Shown: positions 22,331 through 31,519 of the stretch, piece by piece
Layout: each line of letters starts with the position of its first letter
Position numbering within the stretch: position 1 is the stretch's first letter
Source of the DNA: Colocasia esculenta
Lineage: Eukaryota > Streptophyta > Magnoliopsida > Alismatales > Araceae
DNA length: 64,000 bases
Direction of reading: 5' to 3'
Assembly (NCBI GenBank): GCA_014218235.1
Contig: CM024755.1
Location: 97,568,948 to 97,632,947, forward strand
Translations under genes and position numbers: made by a program
The notes under the pieces: generated by a model
The model's input: only the letters and a program-made list of their open reading frames with translations
Database searches by the model: none
Told to the model about the DNA's origin: nothing

Positions 22331-22710
22331 CAAATCAAGCATAAGTCCCAACACATCAAGGAATAACCATGCAATGCGAAACAAGCCACCTTCGGATAGC
22401 CTTTGAAAAGCATCCAAAGCAGGGGGCGCATTTCAATTCCCATTTTGCGCCGAATTAGTGGGCACATTTCATCCCCCAATTTGCGCCCGCCAGCCGGCCA
22501 CGTTTCATTCATCGTTTCGCGCTCCCATAGTGGCCGCGTTTTGAGAGAGCGAACCGCGTCCCCTGCTTTGGACGCTGTTCGCACCCTCCTCTTTCTCGGC
22601 GATGACCGCCTACCCTTCCTTCTCCTTTCTACCTGGAAACAAGAGAGAAAGGAGAGGGGCTTACCATTTCCGGCCGGGGGGATTTCCCGGCCGTACCATC
22701 CCCGTCGGCG
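22331..22710 (-). pseudogene. Tat-1 antisense ORF, middle part (left of TRGAG-1)
   Basis: This continues the frame entering from 28929-28680 once TRGAG-1 and one copy of ctcct are removed: a basic stretch (RRRGWYGREIPP) and then degenerate sequence. A pyrimidine tract ending ttgtttccag at about 22636-22645 (minus strand) could be a splice acceptor. A loose inverted repeat gcgtcc...ggacgc is at 22556-22575. No known domain. Confidence 0.4.
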
Positions 22711-22715
22711 CTCCT

Positions 22716-24573
22716 TGTTGAACCACTCTTTAGTTGTTCTTCTCTATTTGTTCTTGTATTTTGGTGATAATAAAATTTATGATGTAACTCAAATTGAATA
22801 TTTTGTTTCATCTGTGTCGCATCAATCTCATAGCAAAATGCTGAGTCTCACATTGATATAATATGGCGCACTAAAATGATAAAATTGATGTTTAATCAAT
22901 ATACATCGATTTCAGATTAAGTGCCAAAATTAATAAGCGCTACAACGATTTGTTTTAATTAATTTTTTAAAGCACTACAACGACTTCGCTAAGTGGCCAT
23001 AACGATTTGTTAAGAAATCGATCTCAGAACGATTCCTTTTATAGCCACAACGATTTGCTCTCATAGCGATTTCATAAGTGATCACATCGGCTTGGTTCCC
23101 ATAACGATTTCATAAGTGATCACATTGGCTTGGTTCCCATAACGATTTCATAAGTGATCACATCGTCTTCTTAAGTGAGACAACGATTTGCTCTCACAAC
23201 GATTTGTTTACAAATGGGCAACGACTCTTCACATAACGATTTCATAAGTCATGCTCATAACGATTTCTTTAGACCGTAACGATTTCTTAAGTGAACGCAT
23301 CGACTTGCCTTCACAACGATTTGTTAAGAAATCATTCCCATAACGATTTCATAAGTCATGCTCATAACGATTTCTTCAATGATCATAACGACTTGTCTTT
23401 CACATCGATTTGTTCATAAACTTGCAACGATTTACTTGTAAATAAACAACGATCTCTCTTGAATATTTTGAAAGTGTTTTTGGCGCTCATTGAAAAGTCA
23501 AATATTGTCTGACAGAAAAAGTTGCATGCATAATCTTGTCAGAAAAAAGATTTGACCTACTATTTTCAGTATGTTAGTAGAAGCACAGTACTATGCATCG
23601 TTTATCATAAACACTCTTTTATGCTAACACTTTCTTCCATGCTCACAGACCTCGAAGACCATCAGAGTCTGATTAAGACAAATGAAGAGGAGATGAGCAA
23701 CGGCTAGAACTCCAACGGATCTCTTCAACGGATCTATTCAAGCTGCTCATATAAAAGATGGAGCATTGCTGAAGATGAAGAGAGAGCTTTCCTGAAAATC
23801 CTTCAAGGAGTGTACAACTGTGAGAAGAACCTTCACGCCACAAACACTCAAAGAAAGAGAGAAGAGCTCGAGCCAAAAATCTACAGAAGCTTTCAAAGTA
23901 GAAGTCTTCATCGCCGTCAAGCCTTCTTCTCTTCCATTCTCCATGTGCTCATTGTAATCTTGGGGGAGAGTCTGTGACTGTGAGATAAGTCCTGAGCATT
24001 CATCTTGTAATAGCTCTCAGTATGATCTTTCTTTTCTAAGAAAGATTTATGTCCAGCTGTAGGACTGTATACAGTGTGTAACCTAGCTAGAGGTTAGTGT
24101 CTAGCAGAACCGTGTTGGGGTTTGTACCAACAGGACCTAGCTGGGGGTTTAAGTCTAGCAGAACCGCACTGCGGTTTGTTCCAGGAGGTTTACTTCTGAA
24201 CCTGTAAAAGAAGTAGGTTTGCTTCTGAGCCTAGAAAAGAAGTGGGCTGCCTTCTTGCCCGGGAAAGAGAAGAAGACCTGGTGGGGTATCCAGGGTGTTG
24301 TAGTGTCCTTGAAGAGGACTGTACCTTCGGTTAGTGAAATCCCAAGAGTTTGCTTGGGGACTGGACGTAGGACTTCCATGTGGGAAGGGCCGAACAAGGA
24401 TAAATCTCCTGTGTCCTTTTGTGTGATTGTTCTTTTGCTTCCGCACTGCTACTCTTCATCACACTAACACTAACCAAACTTTTAAGTGTTCACGTTTTGA
24501 TTTCAGATTTCAGAAAATCCTATTCACCCCCCCCCCCTCTAGGTTACCTTGCTGCCACATCAAAGAACCAACA
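22716..24573 (+). repeat. TRGAG-1 5' LTR
   Basis: It runs from tgttgaaccact to aaccaaca. A TATA box (TATAAAA) is at 23750-23756. It contains the acgattt array (22930-23460). The short ORFs on the minus strand at 23673-23944 and 24155-24446 are identical in both LTRs and not conserved genes. Confidence 0.96.
22930..23460 (+). repeat. Array of acgattt motifs in TRGAG-1 5' LTR
   Basis: About 25-30 occurrences of (c/t)(a/t)acgattt or acatcg(g/a) at irregular 15-30 bp spacing. Part of it (about 23060-23175) is a three-copy tandem of a roughly 42-bp unit containing gatttcataagtgatcacat. It lies in the U3 part upstream of the TATA box and is copied in the 3' LTR (about 27033-27565). Confidence 0.9.
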
Positions 24574-24575
24574 AG

Positions 24576-24587
24576 TGGTATCAGAGC
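24576..24587 (+). promoter_or_regulatory. TRGAG-1 primer binding site (initiator-Met tRNA)
   Basis: TGGTATCAGAGC, two bases after the 5' LTR end. Confidence 0.96.
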
Positions 24588-24635
24588 GGGTCTCTGAACT
24601 TTCAAGAAGATCCAACGATCTTAGAGCAAAGATCC

Positions 24636-26089
24636 ATGGCAGCTCAAGGACTCAAGGATATGCTGAAGGCCAATCCGTCACCAGACCTCCATTCTTCGAT
24701 AGAGAAGATTATCAATATTGGAAGATGAGGATGGAATGTTTCATTCGAGGCACAGACTTTGATCTGTGGCAGGTAATAGAGGTAGGTGATTTCATTATTG
24801 TTCCATCTGAAGGCACTATTACCATTACAGTAGCTGATAAAAATAAGCTATCTCTAAACTTTAAGGCTAAAAACTATCTATGTTGTGCTCTATCTAAAAG
24901 AGAGTTCAGTAGAGTTTCTGCATGTAAATTTGCTAAAGAAATATGGGATAAATTACAGATAACCTATGAAGGAACAGATAAAGTAAAACAAACTAGGATA
25001 GATATTCTTATCTCTCAATATGAGCAATTTAAAATGCTTCCAAATGAAAACATTACTACTATGTATAATAGATTTTCGAGTATAGTAGTCGGTTTAAATT
25101 CTCTTGGAAGAATTCTTTCTAATGAAGAAACTGTTAGAAAAATACTTAGGTCCTTAACTATTTCATGGACACCTAAGGTAACTGCTATTGAAGAGGCCTA
25201 TGATTTAACTAAATTATCAATTGATAATTTAATAGGTTCTCTCATGGCACATGAAATAAATATGGAGCGATTATCTGAAAGCTCATCTAAGAAGAAATGT
25301 ACTAATGCTCTTAAAGTTGTAGCTGCTCCTTCCACCTCTTCTTCTAGTTCCCAGGATGCAGATTCTGAAGACTGTAATATGGATGAAGTATTGTCCAAGC
25401 TTCAGAAGATTTTGAAGAAGAAGAAAAATGGATCAAGAAGAATTCAAAGGAAAGAGAAAAAGGAGAAAGAACCAGTCTGCTATGAATGCAGAAAACCTGG
25501 ACATCTGAGACCAGACTGTCCAAGGCTCAAGAAGATTGGTCAAACTGATAAGCCCAAGAAGCAGCACAAGAAATTTAAAAGAAAAGTCATGGCGGCTGCT
25601 TGGGAAAATGATGAGGTCACAAGCTCAGAATCATCGAGCTCAGATTCCGAAAAGGAGCAGGTAAATCTAGCCCTCATAGTGGGACTAGATGAGGTACATT
25701 CTGACTCATTTTTTAATTCTTGCACAGATTCAGGGTCAGAATCAGAAGACTTAGAAGAAGTCTTTAATGAACTGTATGAAAAACATAAGGGGGTTGTAAA
25801 AGAACTAAAAAATCTGAAAAACAACTCTACTTGCTTGGAAAACACCAATTCTGATCTTAAATCCGAATTGGAGCAACTAGAAGAACAATTAAAAGAATGT
25901 AAAGATAAAAATTATCTTTTAAATGAAGATTTGAAAAGCAAGAATAATGAGAAGCTAGATTTAGAAGAAAAATTAAAAACTCTAACTGAAGAAAATATGT
26001 ATTTAAAAGAATCAGTTAGAAAATTAACTGAGGGGACAACATCTTTAGCCCTATGCTTACAAGGATCAAAATCTGAAAATAACAATTAA
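24636..26089 (+). CDS. gag: TRGAG-1 gag (Sirevirus-like), almost intact
   Basis: The long frame ends at 26089. The ATG at 24636 (in gatccatggca) is where related gags start, but it is one frame off from the rest; a one-base loss between 24650 and 24665 would explain this, so the N-terminus may be damaged. The first in-frame Met is at 24725. The gag core shows RPPFFDREDYQYWKMRME, WDKLQITYEGT and VRKILRSL. A zinc knuckle CYECRKPGHLRPDC lies in the middle, followed by a Ser/Asp/Glu-rich stretch and a long coiled coil (about 25780-26030, heptads rich in Leu/Glu/Lys). A long C-terminal extension is typical of Sirevirus gag. Role: particle and RNA packaging, possibly supplied in trans. Confidence 0.85.
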
Positions 26090-26416
26090 GGGCTTGGATA
26101 CATACCTCCAGAAAGAGGAAAACAAGCCATAATTCCAGAAAAATATCTCCTACCAAAATTTGTAAAAGAAACCAAGATGCCCCAGAAAAAGGCCCCTGTA
26201 AAAGAAAAAGGTTACAGAAATCTCGTTCTAAAAACTCAGCACAAAGAAAATAAGAACAACAAAACAATCTATATTCATTGTTGTTCTCATTGCAATAAAC
26301 TAGGACACACTGTAAACACCTGCACAACGAGGCATTTAGTTTGGATCCCTAAAGGATATTTTCATGCATCTAACCATCAAGGACCCAAAAGGATTTGGGT
26401 ACCTACCTTTGAGTAA
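26090..26416 (+). pseudogene. TRGAG-1 linker with second zinc finger (protease-proximal remnant)
   Basis: The frame 26177-26416 carries HCNKLGHTVNTC, a second CX2CX4HX4C motif (CSHCNKLGHTVNTC), and the block GPKRIWVPTF. In full Sireviruses this stands directly before the protease. Here the sequence stops right after it and runs into the polypurine region, which marks where the pol part was lost. A stop at 26087-26089 separates it from gag. Confidence 0.75.
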
Positions 26417-26586
26417 TTTTTTGCAGGTTAGCTTTGGAGCATCAAAAACCAAGGATGCTCAAGGCAGGAGTGACTGCAGACTCTTCATTCAAATCACATC
26501 TGAAGAAAGAGTAGTCACAAAAATTGAATTGGTCTTTATTGCTAAACAATTATTTGCAAGTTTCATTCAGGTGGATTCTCTCATTC

Positions 26587-26817
26587 AGGGGGAGCACAGA
26601 TTAAGGGGGAGTCATTCCTTATCAACTATTATTGTTGAACCCCTCAATGGTAAGAAATTCTCTCAAAGGGGGAGAGAAATCCATGGTAAGGTCCTTCCTT
26701 TTTGGTTAGTGACAAAAAGGGGGAGAGTTTGTATGAATTTTCTGAAACCTCTATGCCTTATATATATTCTTGTCAGAAAATTCTCATAAATTTTGTCATC
26801 ACCAAAATGGGGGAGAT
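26587..26817 (+). promoter_or_regulatory. Repeated polypurine motifs before the TRGAG-1 3' LTR
   Basis: Five AGGGGGAG-like motifs at about 26587-26594, 26604-26611, 26666-26674, 26718-26725 and 26806-26815. The last (aaaatgggggagat) abuts the LTR and must be the real plus-strand primer. Multiple copies of this motif upstream of the 3' LTR are a known feature of Sireviruses. Confidence 0.85.
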
Positions 26818-28674
26818 TGTTGAACCACTCTCTATTTGTTCTTCTCTATTTGTTCTTGTATTTTGGTGATAATAAAATTTATGATGTAACTCAAATTGAA
26901 TATTTTGTTTCATCTGTGTCGCATCAATCTCATAGCAAAATGTTGAGTCTCACATTGATGCAATATGGCGCACTAAAATGATAAAATAGATGTTTAATCA
27001 ATATACATCGATTTCAGATTAAGTGCCAAAATTAATAAGCACTACAATGATTTTGTTTTAATTAATTTTTTAAAGCGTTACAACGACTTCGCTAAGTGGC
27101 CATAACGATTTGTTAAGAAATCGATCTCAGAACGATTCCTTTTATAGCCACAACGATTTGCTCTCATAACGATTTCATAAGTGATCACATCGGCTTGGTT
27201 TCCATAACGATTTCATAAGTGATCACATCGGCTTGGTTCGCATAACGATTTCATAAGTGATCACATCGTCTTCTTAAGTGAGACAATGATTTGCTCTCAC
27301 AACGATTTGTTTACAAATGGGCAACGACTCTTCACATAACGATTTCATAAGTCATGCTCATAACGATTTCTTTAGACCGTAACGATTTCTTAAGTGAACG
27401 CATCGACTTGCCTTCACAACGATTTGTTAAGAAATCGTTCCCATAACGATTTCATAAGTCATGCTCATAACGATTTCTTCAATGATCATAACGACTTGTC
27501 TTTCACATCGATTTGTTCATAAACTTGCAACGATTTACTTGTAAATAAACAACGATCTCTCTTGAATATTTTGAAAGTGTTTTTGGCGCTCATTGAAAAG
27601 TCAAATATTGTCTGACAGAAAAAGTTGCATGCATAATCTTGTCAGAAAAAAGATTTGACCTACTATTTTCAGTATGTTAGTAGAAGCACAGTACTATGCA
27701 TCGTTTATCATAAACACTCTTTTATGCTAACACTTTCTTCCATGCTCACAGACCTCGAAGACCATCAGAGTCTGATTAAGACAAATGAAGAGGAGATGAG
27801 CAACGGCTAGAACTCCAACGGATCTCTTCAACGGATCTATTCAAGCTGCTCATATAAAAGATGGAGCATTGCTGAAGATGAAGAGAGAGCTTTCCTGAAA
27901 ATCCTTCAAGGAGTGTACAACTGTGAGAAGAACCTTCACGCCACAAACACTCAAAGAAAGAGAGAAGAGCTCGAGCCAAAAATCTACAGAAGCTTTCAAA
28001 GTAGAAGTCTTCATCGCCGTCAAGCCTTCTTCTCTTCCATTCTCCATGTGCTCATTGTAATCTTGGGGGAGAGTCTGTGACTGTGAGATAAGTCCTGAGC
28101 ATTCATCTTGTAATAGCTCTCAGTATGATCTTTCTTTTCTAAGAAAGATTTATGTCCAGCTGTAGGACTGTATACAGTGTGTAACCTAGCTAGAGGTTAG
28201 TGTCTAGCAGAACCGTGTTGGGGTTTGTACCAACAGGACCTAGCTGGGGGTTTAAGTCTAGCAAAACCGCACTGGGGTTTGTTCCAGGAGGTTTACTTCT
28301 GAACCTGTAAAAGAAGTAGGTTTGCTTCTGAGCCTAGAAAAGAAGTGGGCTGCCTTCTTGCCCGGGAAAGAGAAGAAGACCTGGTGGGGTATCCAGGGTG
28401 TTGTAGTGTCCTTGAAGGGTACTGTACCTTCGGTTAGTGAAATCCCAAGAGTTTGCTTGGGGACTGGACGTAGGACTTCCATGTGGGAAGGGCCGAACCA
28501 GGATAAATCTCCTGTGTCCTTTTGTGTGATTGTTCTTTTGCTTCCGCACTGCTACTCTTCATCACACTAACACTAACCAAACTTTTAAGTGTTCACGTTT
28601 TGATTTCAGATTTCAGAAAATCCTATTCACCCCCCCCCTCTAGGTTACCTTGCTGCCACATCAAAGGACCAACA
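26818..28674 (+). repeat. TRGAG-1 3' LTR
   Basis: Nearly identical to 22716-24573 (few differences by eye, for example in the first 30 bases and in a C-run near 28630). It includes the acgattt array at about 27033-27565. Confidence 0.96.
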
Positions 28675-28929
28675 CTCCTCCCAGTCTTCCTCCGGCGCCG
28701 CCTCGTCGTCCTCCTCCTCTTCATCTTCCTCCGCCATTTCCGCCGGTGCCGCCTCCTCCAGAAGGATCAGGGCAAGCTCGCCCGGCATCGCCTTGAGCTC
28801 CGCAATCATCTTCGACATTTCCCCCATCGCCGGCGTGGCCACCGCCGCCGTCGTCATCGCGTCTGCGGTCACCACCACCACCGTCTCCTCCGACACCCCT
28901 TCCTCCTCCACCCTACGCCGCTTCGCCAT
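28675..28929 (-). pseudogene. Tat-1 antisense ORF, acidic part (right of TRGAG-1)
   Basis: A minus-strand frame starts at the ATG at 28929 with MAKRRRVEEEG (basic, nuclear-localisation-like) and continues through an Ala/Val/Thr-rich stretch to an acidic run (EEDEEEEDDEAAPEED). It is cut by TRGAG-1 at 28675 and resumes at 22710. No enzyme domain is seen. The high GC content differs from the neighbours. It could be a separate small antisense gene or an exon of the PMD-like one. Confidence 0.5.
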
Positions 28930-29879
28930 CGCCGCCGGATTAAGAGTAGGAGAGAGCTTAGAAAGGGAGAGAGTCCAGAGGAGGAGATTAGAGAGAATAA
29001 GAGAGGGATTAGAGAGGGGTTGAGTGGCCGGAATAGTCCCCTTCGGGCCGTTTTTGCTGTTCCGGCGACGTCCTAAAATCGCATCCACAGCAGTAGCCGC
29101 AATTCATGAAGAGACGCTTCAGAAATGTGCCCTGAGAGCTAGCCGCAATTAAAGAAGTCATCATTACATATGGCGCGGGCATCAAGGTTCGAATTTGAAA
29201 TAATAAGCGTCCATTTGTTTGGATGTAGAATTTGAGAAGTCATTATGAACTGCGTCTGAGAGTCTGGCCGCGATTCACAGGTAATCATTGCTCGGCACAG
29301 AACCCGGGAAGGCGTGCCTTTTGAAATGAGGAAGGACGGTCTGAAAAGCGTCCAACGTAGAAGACGCGGTTACGGCTCATTTTGGCGGCCTGTTGGGTCG
29401 CCGCGATTTTGAAGAAGGGCTCTTTAGGCCTCCTAGGCTTGACCTTATGTGTGGAGAGCGCCCTGCAACAAGCTGTGCAGATGAAGCGAGGGCAGCAGGT
29501 CACTAAAATCTACCGTCGCCCGTCTGAACTCTGTCAGGATGCTACTTCCTGGCTTCGTCATCCAATTGGCGATGCCACTTAAGAGTCAATTGCTTTATCG
29601 GAATGTGGGTTCTTGCCCATTTTGATCTCTTTTGCCCCTTTGGCCCTCTCATCAAACACCATAAGAAGCAGATTGGCCGGTTGGCTGGGTCCGGTTGGAT
29701 ATTTTAAATCGCGGCTAAAATTCGGGTGCTTTTCATTTTTTGAACGCGTCCTCTATCTTAGATGTTGTTTAAAGTGTCAACCGAGGCTTTGTTGTTTCAA
29801 GGAGAAATTTCAAGCAGTTTGGATGAAGCAATCTCATTTAAAGGGACATTCTTGAAGCATTCTGATTACCATTGATGAT
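28930..29879 (+). other. Tat-1 spacer with recurring gccgcaatt and gcgtcc motifs
   Basis: No gene. The strings agccgcaatt (about 29095, 29138), gccgcgatt (about 29268, 29400) and gcgtcc (about 29208, 29349) recur. The same strings recur at 31.6-33.7 kb on the other side of the PMD-like ORF, so this is part of the same repeat landscape. Confidence 0.55.
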
Positions 29880-31052
29880 TTAATCTCGCCGTTTGCAAAC
29901 GGCCACTCTGGGCCACAATTTCCTAAGCTCCCTAACATAATTCATCGAATCATTTTCAATCTCCGTCACATTCAGGGCCGGCCTCCTAAAGGTGCAAATT
30001 TTCCATATAGCTTTTATTGTGTTCACCTCCTCGCCATCATCGCTAGTGCCGATGTTGCGTCGTTTGAGCGGCAGGAGGTGAGATGGCCCCTCGAAGATGC
30101 ATCTTGGAATGCCAAGCTGAGGGAGACAGCGGTGTGGGTTGTAAAGGACAAGTTCGAATGCCCCAATCAATCGCAAATCCACACCGGGTGCTAGCCGAGT
30201 CCGCACATCTCGGGCAAGGAGTGGCGCCGGAATGAAAGCAACGGCGCTCTCGGGCATGTCTCGGAAGTAATCACGCCAATTCGCCCGCGTCTTGAGTTGT
30301 GGTGCTCGGTTCACCACACGCCCCTCTAAGCCCACAAGATGATCCAAGTGTTTAAGCGGACTCTTGGAGAAGATCTGGGACGAGCTTGCAACATCATCAC
30401 TCATAGAAAACTTAAAGTGTAGGTCAGTCCAACAAGTTAACAAAAGCATGGATCTGTAAGGAGGCCTACCCAAGCTCGCCGCCGTAAGCCCGCTGTACAG
30501 GAAGGCCAGAACCGCCGGCCCCAACCTCTCCCCTTCCCAGATGGCACACACCGCGCCGAGCTGATCTTCCTCTAGAATGCTGTCAACCAAAGGGAAGAGT
30601 AGCACGCCCGCCACACAAATGACGAACCCCCGCATCACCAGCTCAAGCCTCTCGTTATCCCTCATTCTCGAAATCTCTCCCATTGTCCAGGATGCCAGTT
30701 TTTGAAGGTTTATCCCTTGCGGAGCCCGGATGCTTTGCGCTTCCCTCGGATCCATGAAGGTCTCGAGCACCGCCTTGCTCATATAATACTGTGTCATGGT
30801 CGACATTCCATCTTCTCCGTCTTGCTTCATCCTCTTCAAACCTAATAAAAATTCATCCTCTTCCAGAAGGACAGTGGCTTCAAAGGTTCGGAAGAGAAAT
30901 GTGTGGGTTTGAGGGTGCCATAATTCAATCAGAGCCCCGAGGGCTGCCCAATCTAGGTGGATTTCGTGGTACCTTTTAGCATGGACTGTGAGGTTACTAA
31001 GCCCCCATTGTCTAAGGATGGCGGACATGTTAGGAGTGATGTTAGAGGTCAA
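29880..31052 (-). CDS. Antisense ORF with plant-mobile-domain-like N-terminus (Tat-1)
   Basis: A minus-strand frame of about 390 codons without any stop; the first ATG is eight codons in, at 31028 (MSAILRQWGL). Residues 35-70 (ALIELWHPQTHTFLFRTFEA, then EEDEFLLGL) match the opening of the plant mobile domain (PMD), found in MAIL1/MAIN proteins and in many plant transposable elements. The rest has a mid-protein hydrophobic stretch (VICVAGVLLFPLVDSI) and no enzyme motif. Extra antisense ORFs between pol and 3' LTR, some PMD-related, have been reported in Tat-lineage elements as far as I recall. In-frame sequence continues upstream of the ATG to a possible splice acceptor (ttattcccag at about 31092-31101), with a donor-like gtaagt at about 31238-31243. 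Function unknown; host silencing interference is only a guess. Confidence 0.75.
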   Translation of the reverse strand: MTSNITPNMSAILRQWGLSNLTVHAKRYHEIHLDWAALGALIELWHPQTHTFLFRTFEATVLLEEDEFLLGLKRMKQDGEDGMSTMTQYYMSKAVLETFMDPREAQSIRAPQGINLQKLASWTMGEISRMRDNERLELVMRGFVICVAGVLLFPLVDSILEEDQLGAVCAIWEGERLGPAVLAFLYSGLTAASLGRPPYRSMLLLTCWTDLHFKFSMSDDVASSSQIFSKSPLKHLDHLVGLEGRVVNRAPQLKTRANWRDYFRDMPESAVAFIPAPLLARDVRTRLAPGVDLRLIGAFELVLYNPHRCLPQLGIPRCIFEGPSHLLPLKRRNIGTSDDGEEVNTIKAIWKICTFRRPALNVTEIENDSMNYVRELRKLWPRVAVCKRRD

Positions 31053-31519
31053 GTGGTGGAGCCAAGGAAGGCACGTGAAACGCCAGTTACCTGGGAATAA
31101 TGGGAAATCCTACAGTAGGTGGGTATGATTTAGAAGGGAAGAGGTAGGGAAGAAAGAAAGAAAAGGAAACAAGAAGGAAGAGCACCAAATCAAAGATTAG
31201 TAACAAATAAAAGCAAAGCTAATCAAAAGCAAAAACAACTTACCATCTTTGCTTGAACTAGTTTGCAAATATGGCCTTCTATTTGATTCAATCTTTGGAA
31301 GCCCCCTCCTCCTGCACCCATGGAAGAAGAGCCACCATGTTCCATCTCTTCAAAAGCTTTTCCCTTTCTTGAAATCCCTCTCCTCAAAGCCTCAACCTCT
31401 CCTCAAGGCCTCAACTCTCCTCCAAGCTCCCACAAAACTCCAACTCCCCCTCCCCTCTAAGTTTCAAATCCCTTTAGAATCTTACCTTGGGGGGAAGGGA
31501 GACATCAAAAGGGGAGAAG
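31053..31519 (-). other. Putative leader and intron of the antisense ORF, polypurine candidates
   Basis: On the minus strand, aaagatg|gtaagt (about 31243) and a pyrimidine-rich tract ending attattcccag (about 31092) could delimit an intron of about 150 bp. On the plus strand, the purine run caaaaggggagaag at 31506-31519, followed by TG, is a candidate polypurine tract and 3' LTR start; a second run (aaaaggggggaggaagga at 31572-31589) is an alternative. Confidence 0.4.

Larger units (their letters stand above)
22716..28674 (+). mobile_element. TRGAG-1: gag-only, non-autonomous Ty1/copia element (Sirevirus-like)
   Basis: The element is 5,959 bp, with LTRs of 1,858 and 1,857 bp that are nearly identical, and a perfect target duplication ctcct (22711-22715, 28675-28679). 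It has an initiator-Met primer site, a gag, a polypurine tract, and nothing else: protease, integrase, RT and RNase H are all missing. This is the structure described as TR-GAG (terminal-repeat retrotransposon with a gag domain). The gag type, the second zinc-finger linker block and the five AGGGGGAG motifs before the 3' LTR point to a Sirevirus parent. It needs enzymes from a partner element; Sire-1 is a relative, not necessarily the partner. Confidence 0.92.

Noticed and set aside
22930..23460. Interspersed short repeats that might be a CRISPR or a gene-regulatory array of the host
   Set aside because: Irregular spacing, and the whole array is copied in the second LTR of TRGAG-1, so it belongs to that element.
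24564..24590. tRNA gene suggested by the tggtatcagagc string (also at the other primer sites)
   Set aside because: Only the short stretch complementary to a tRNA 3' end is present, next to an LTR end: these are primer binding sites.
29880..31052. Host gene encoding a PMD protein (MAIL1/MAIN type)
   Set aside because: Its place between pol and the presumed 3' LTR of Tat-1, on the antisense strand, and surrounding element-specific repeats favour a transposon ORF. Not excluded fully.
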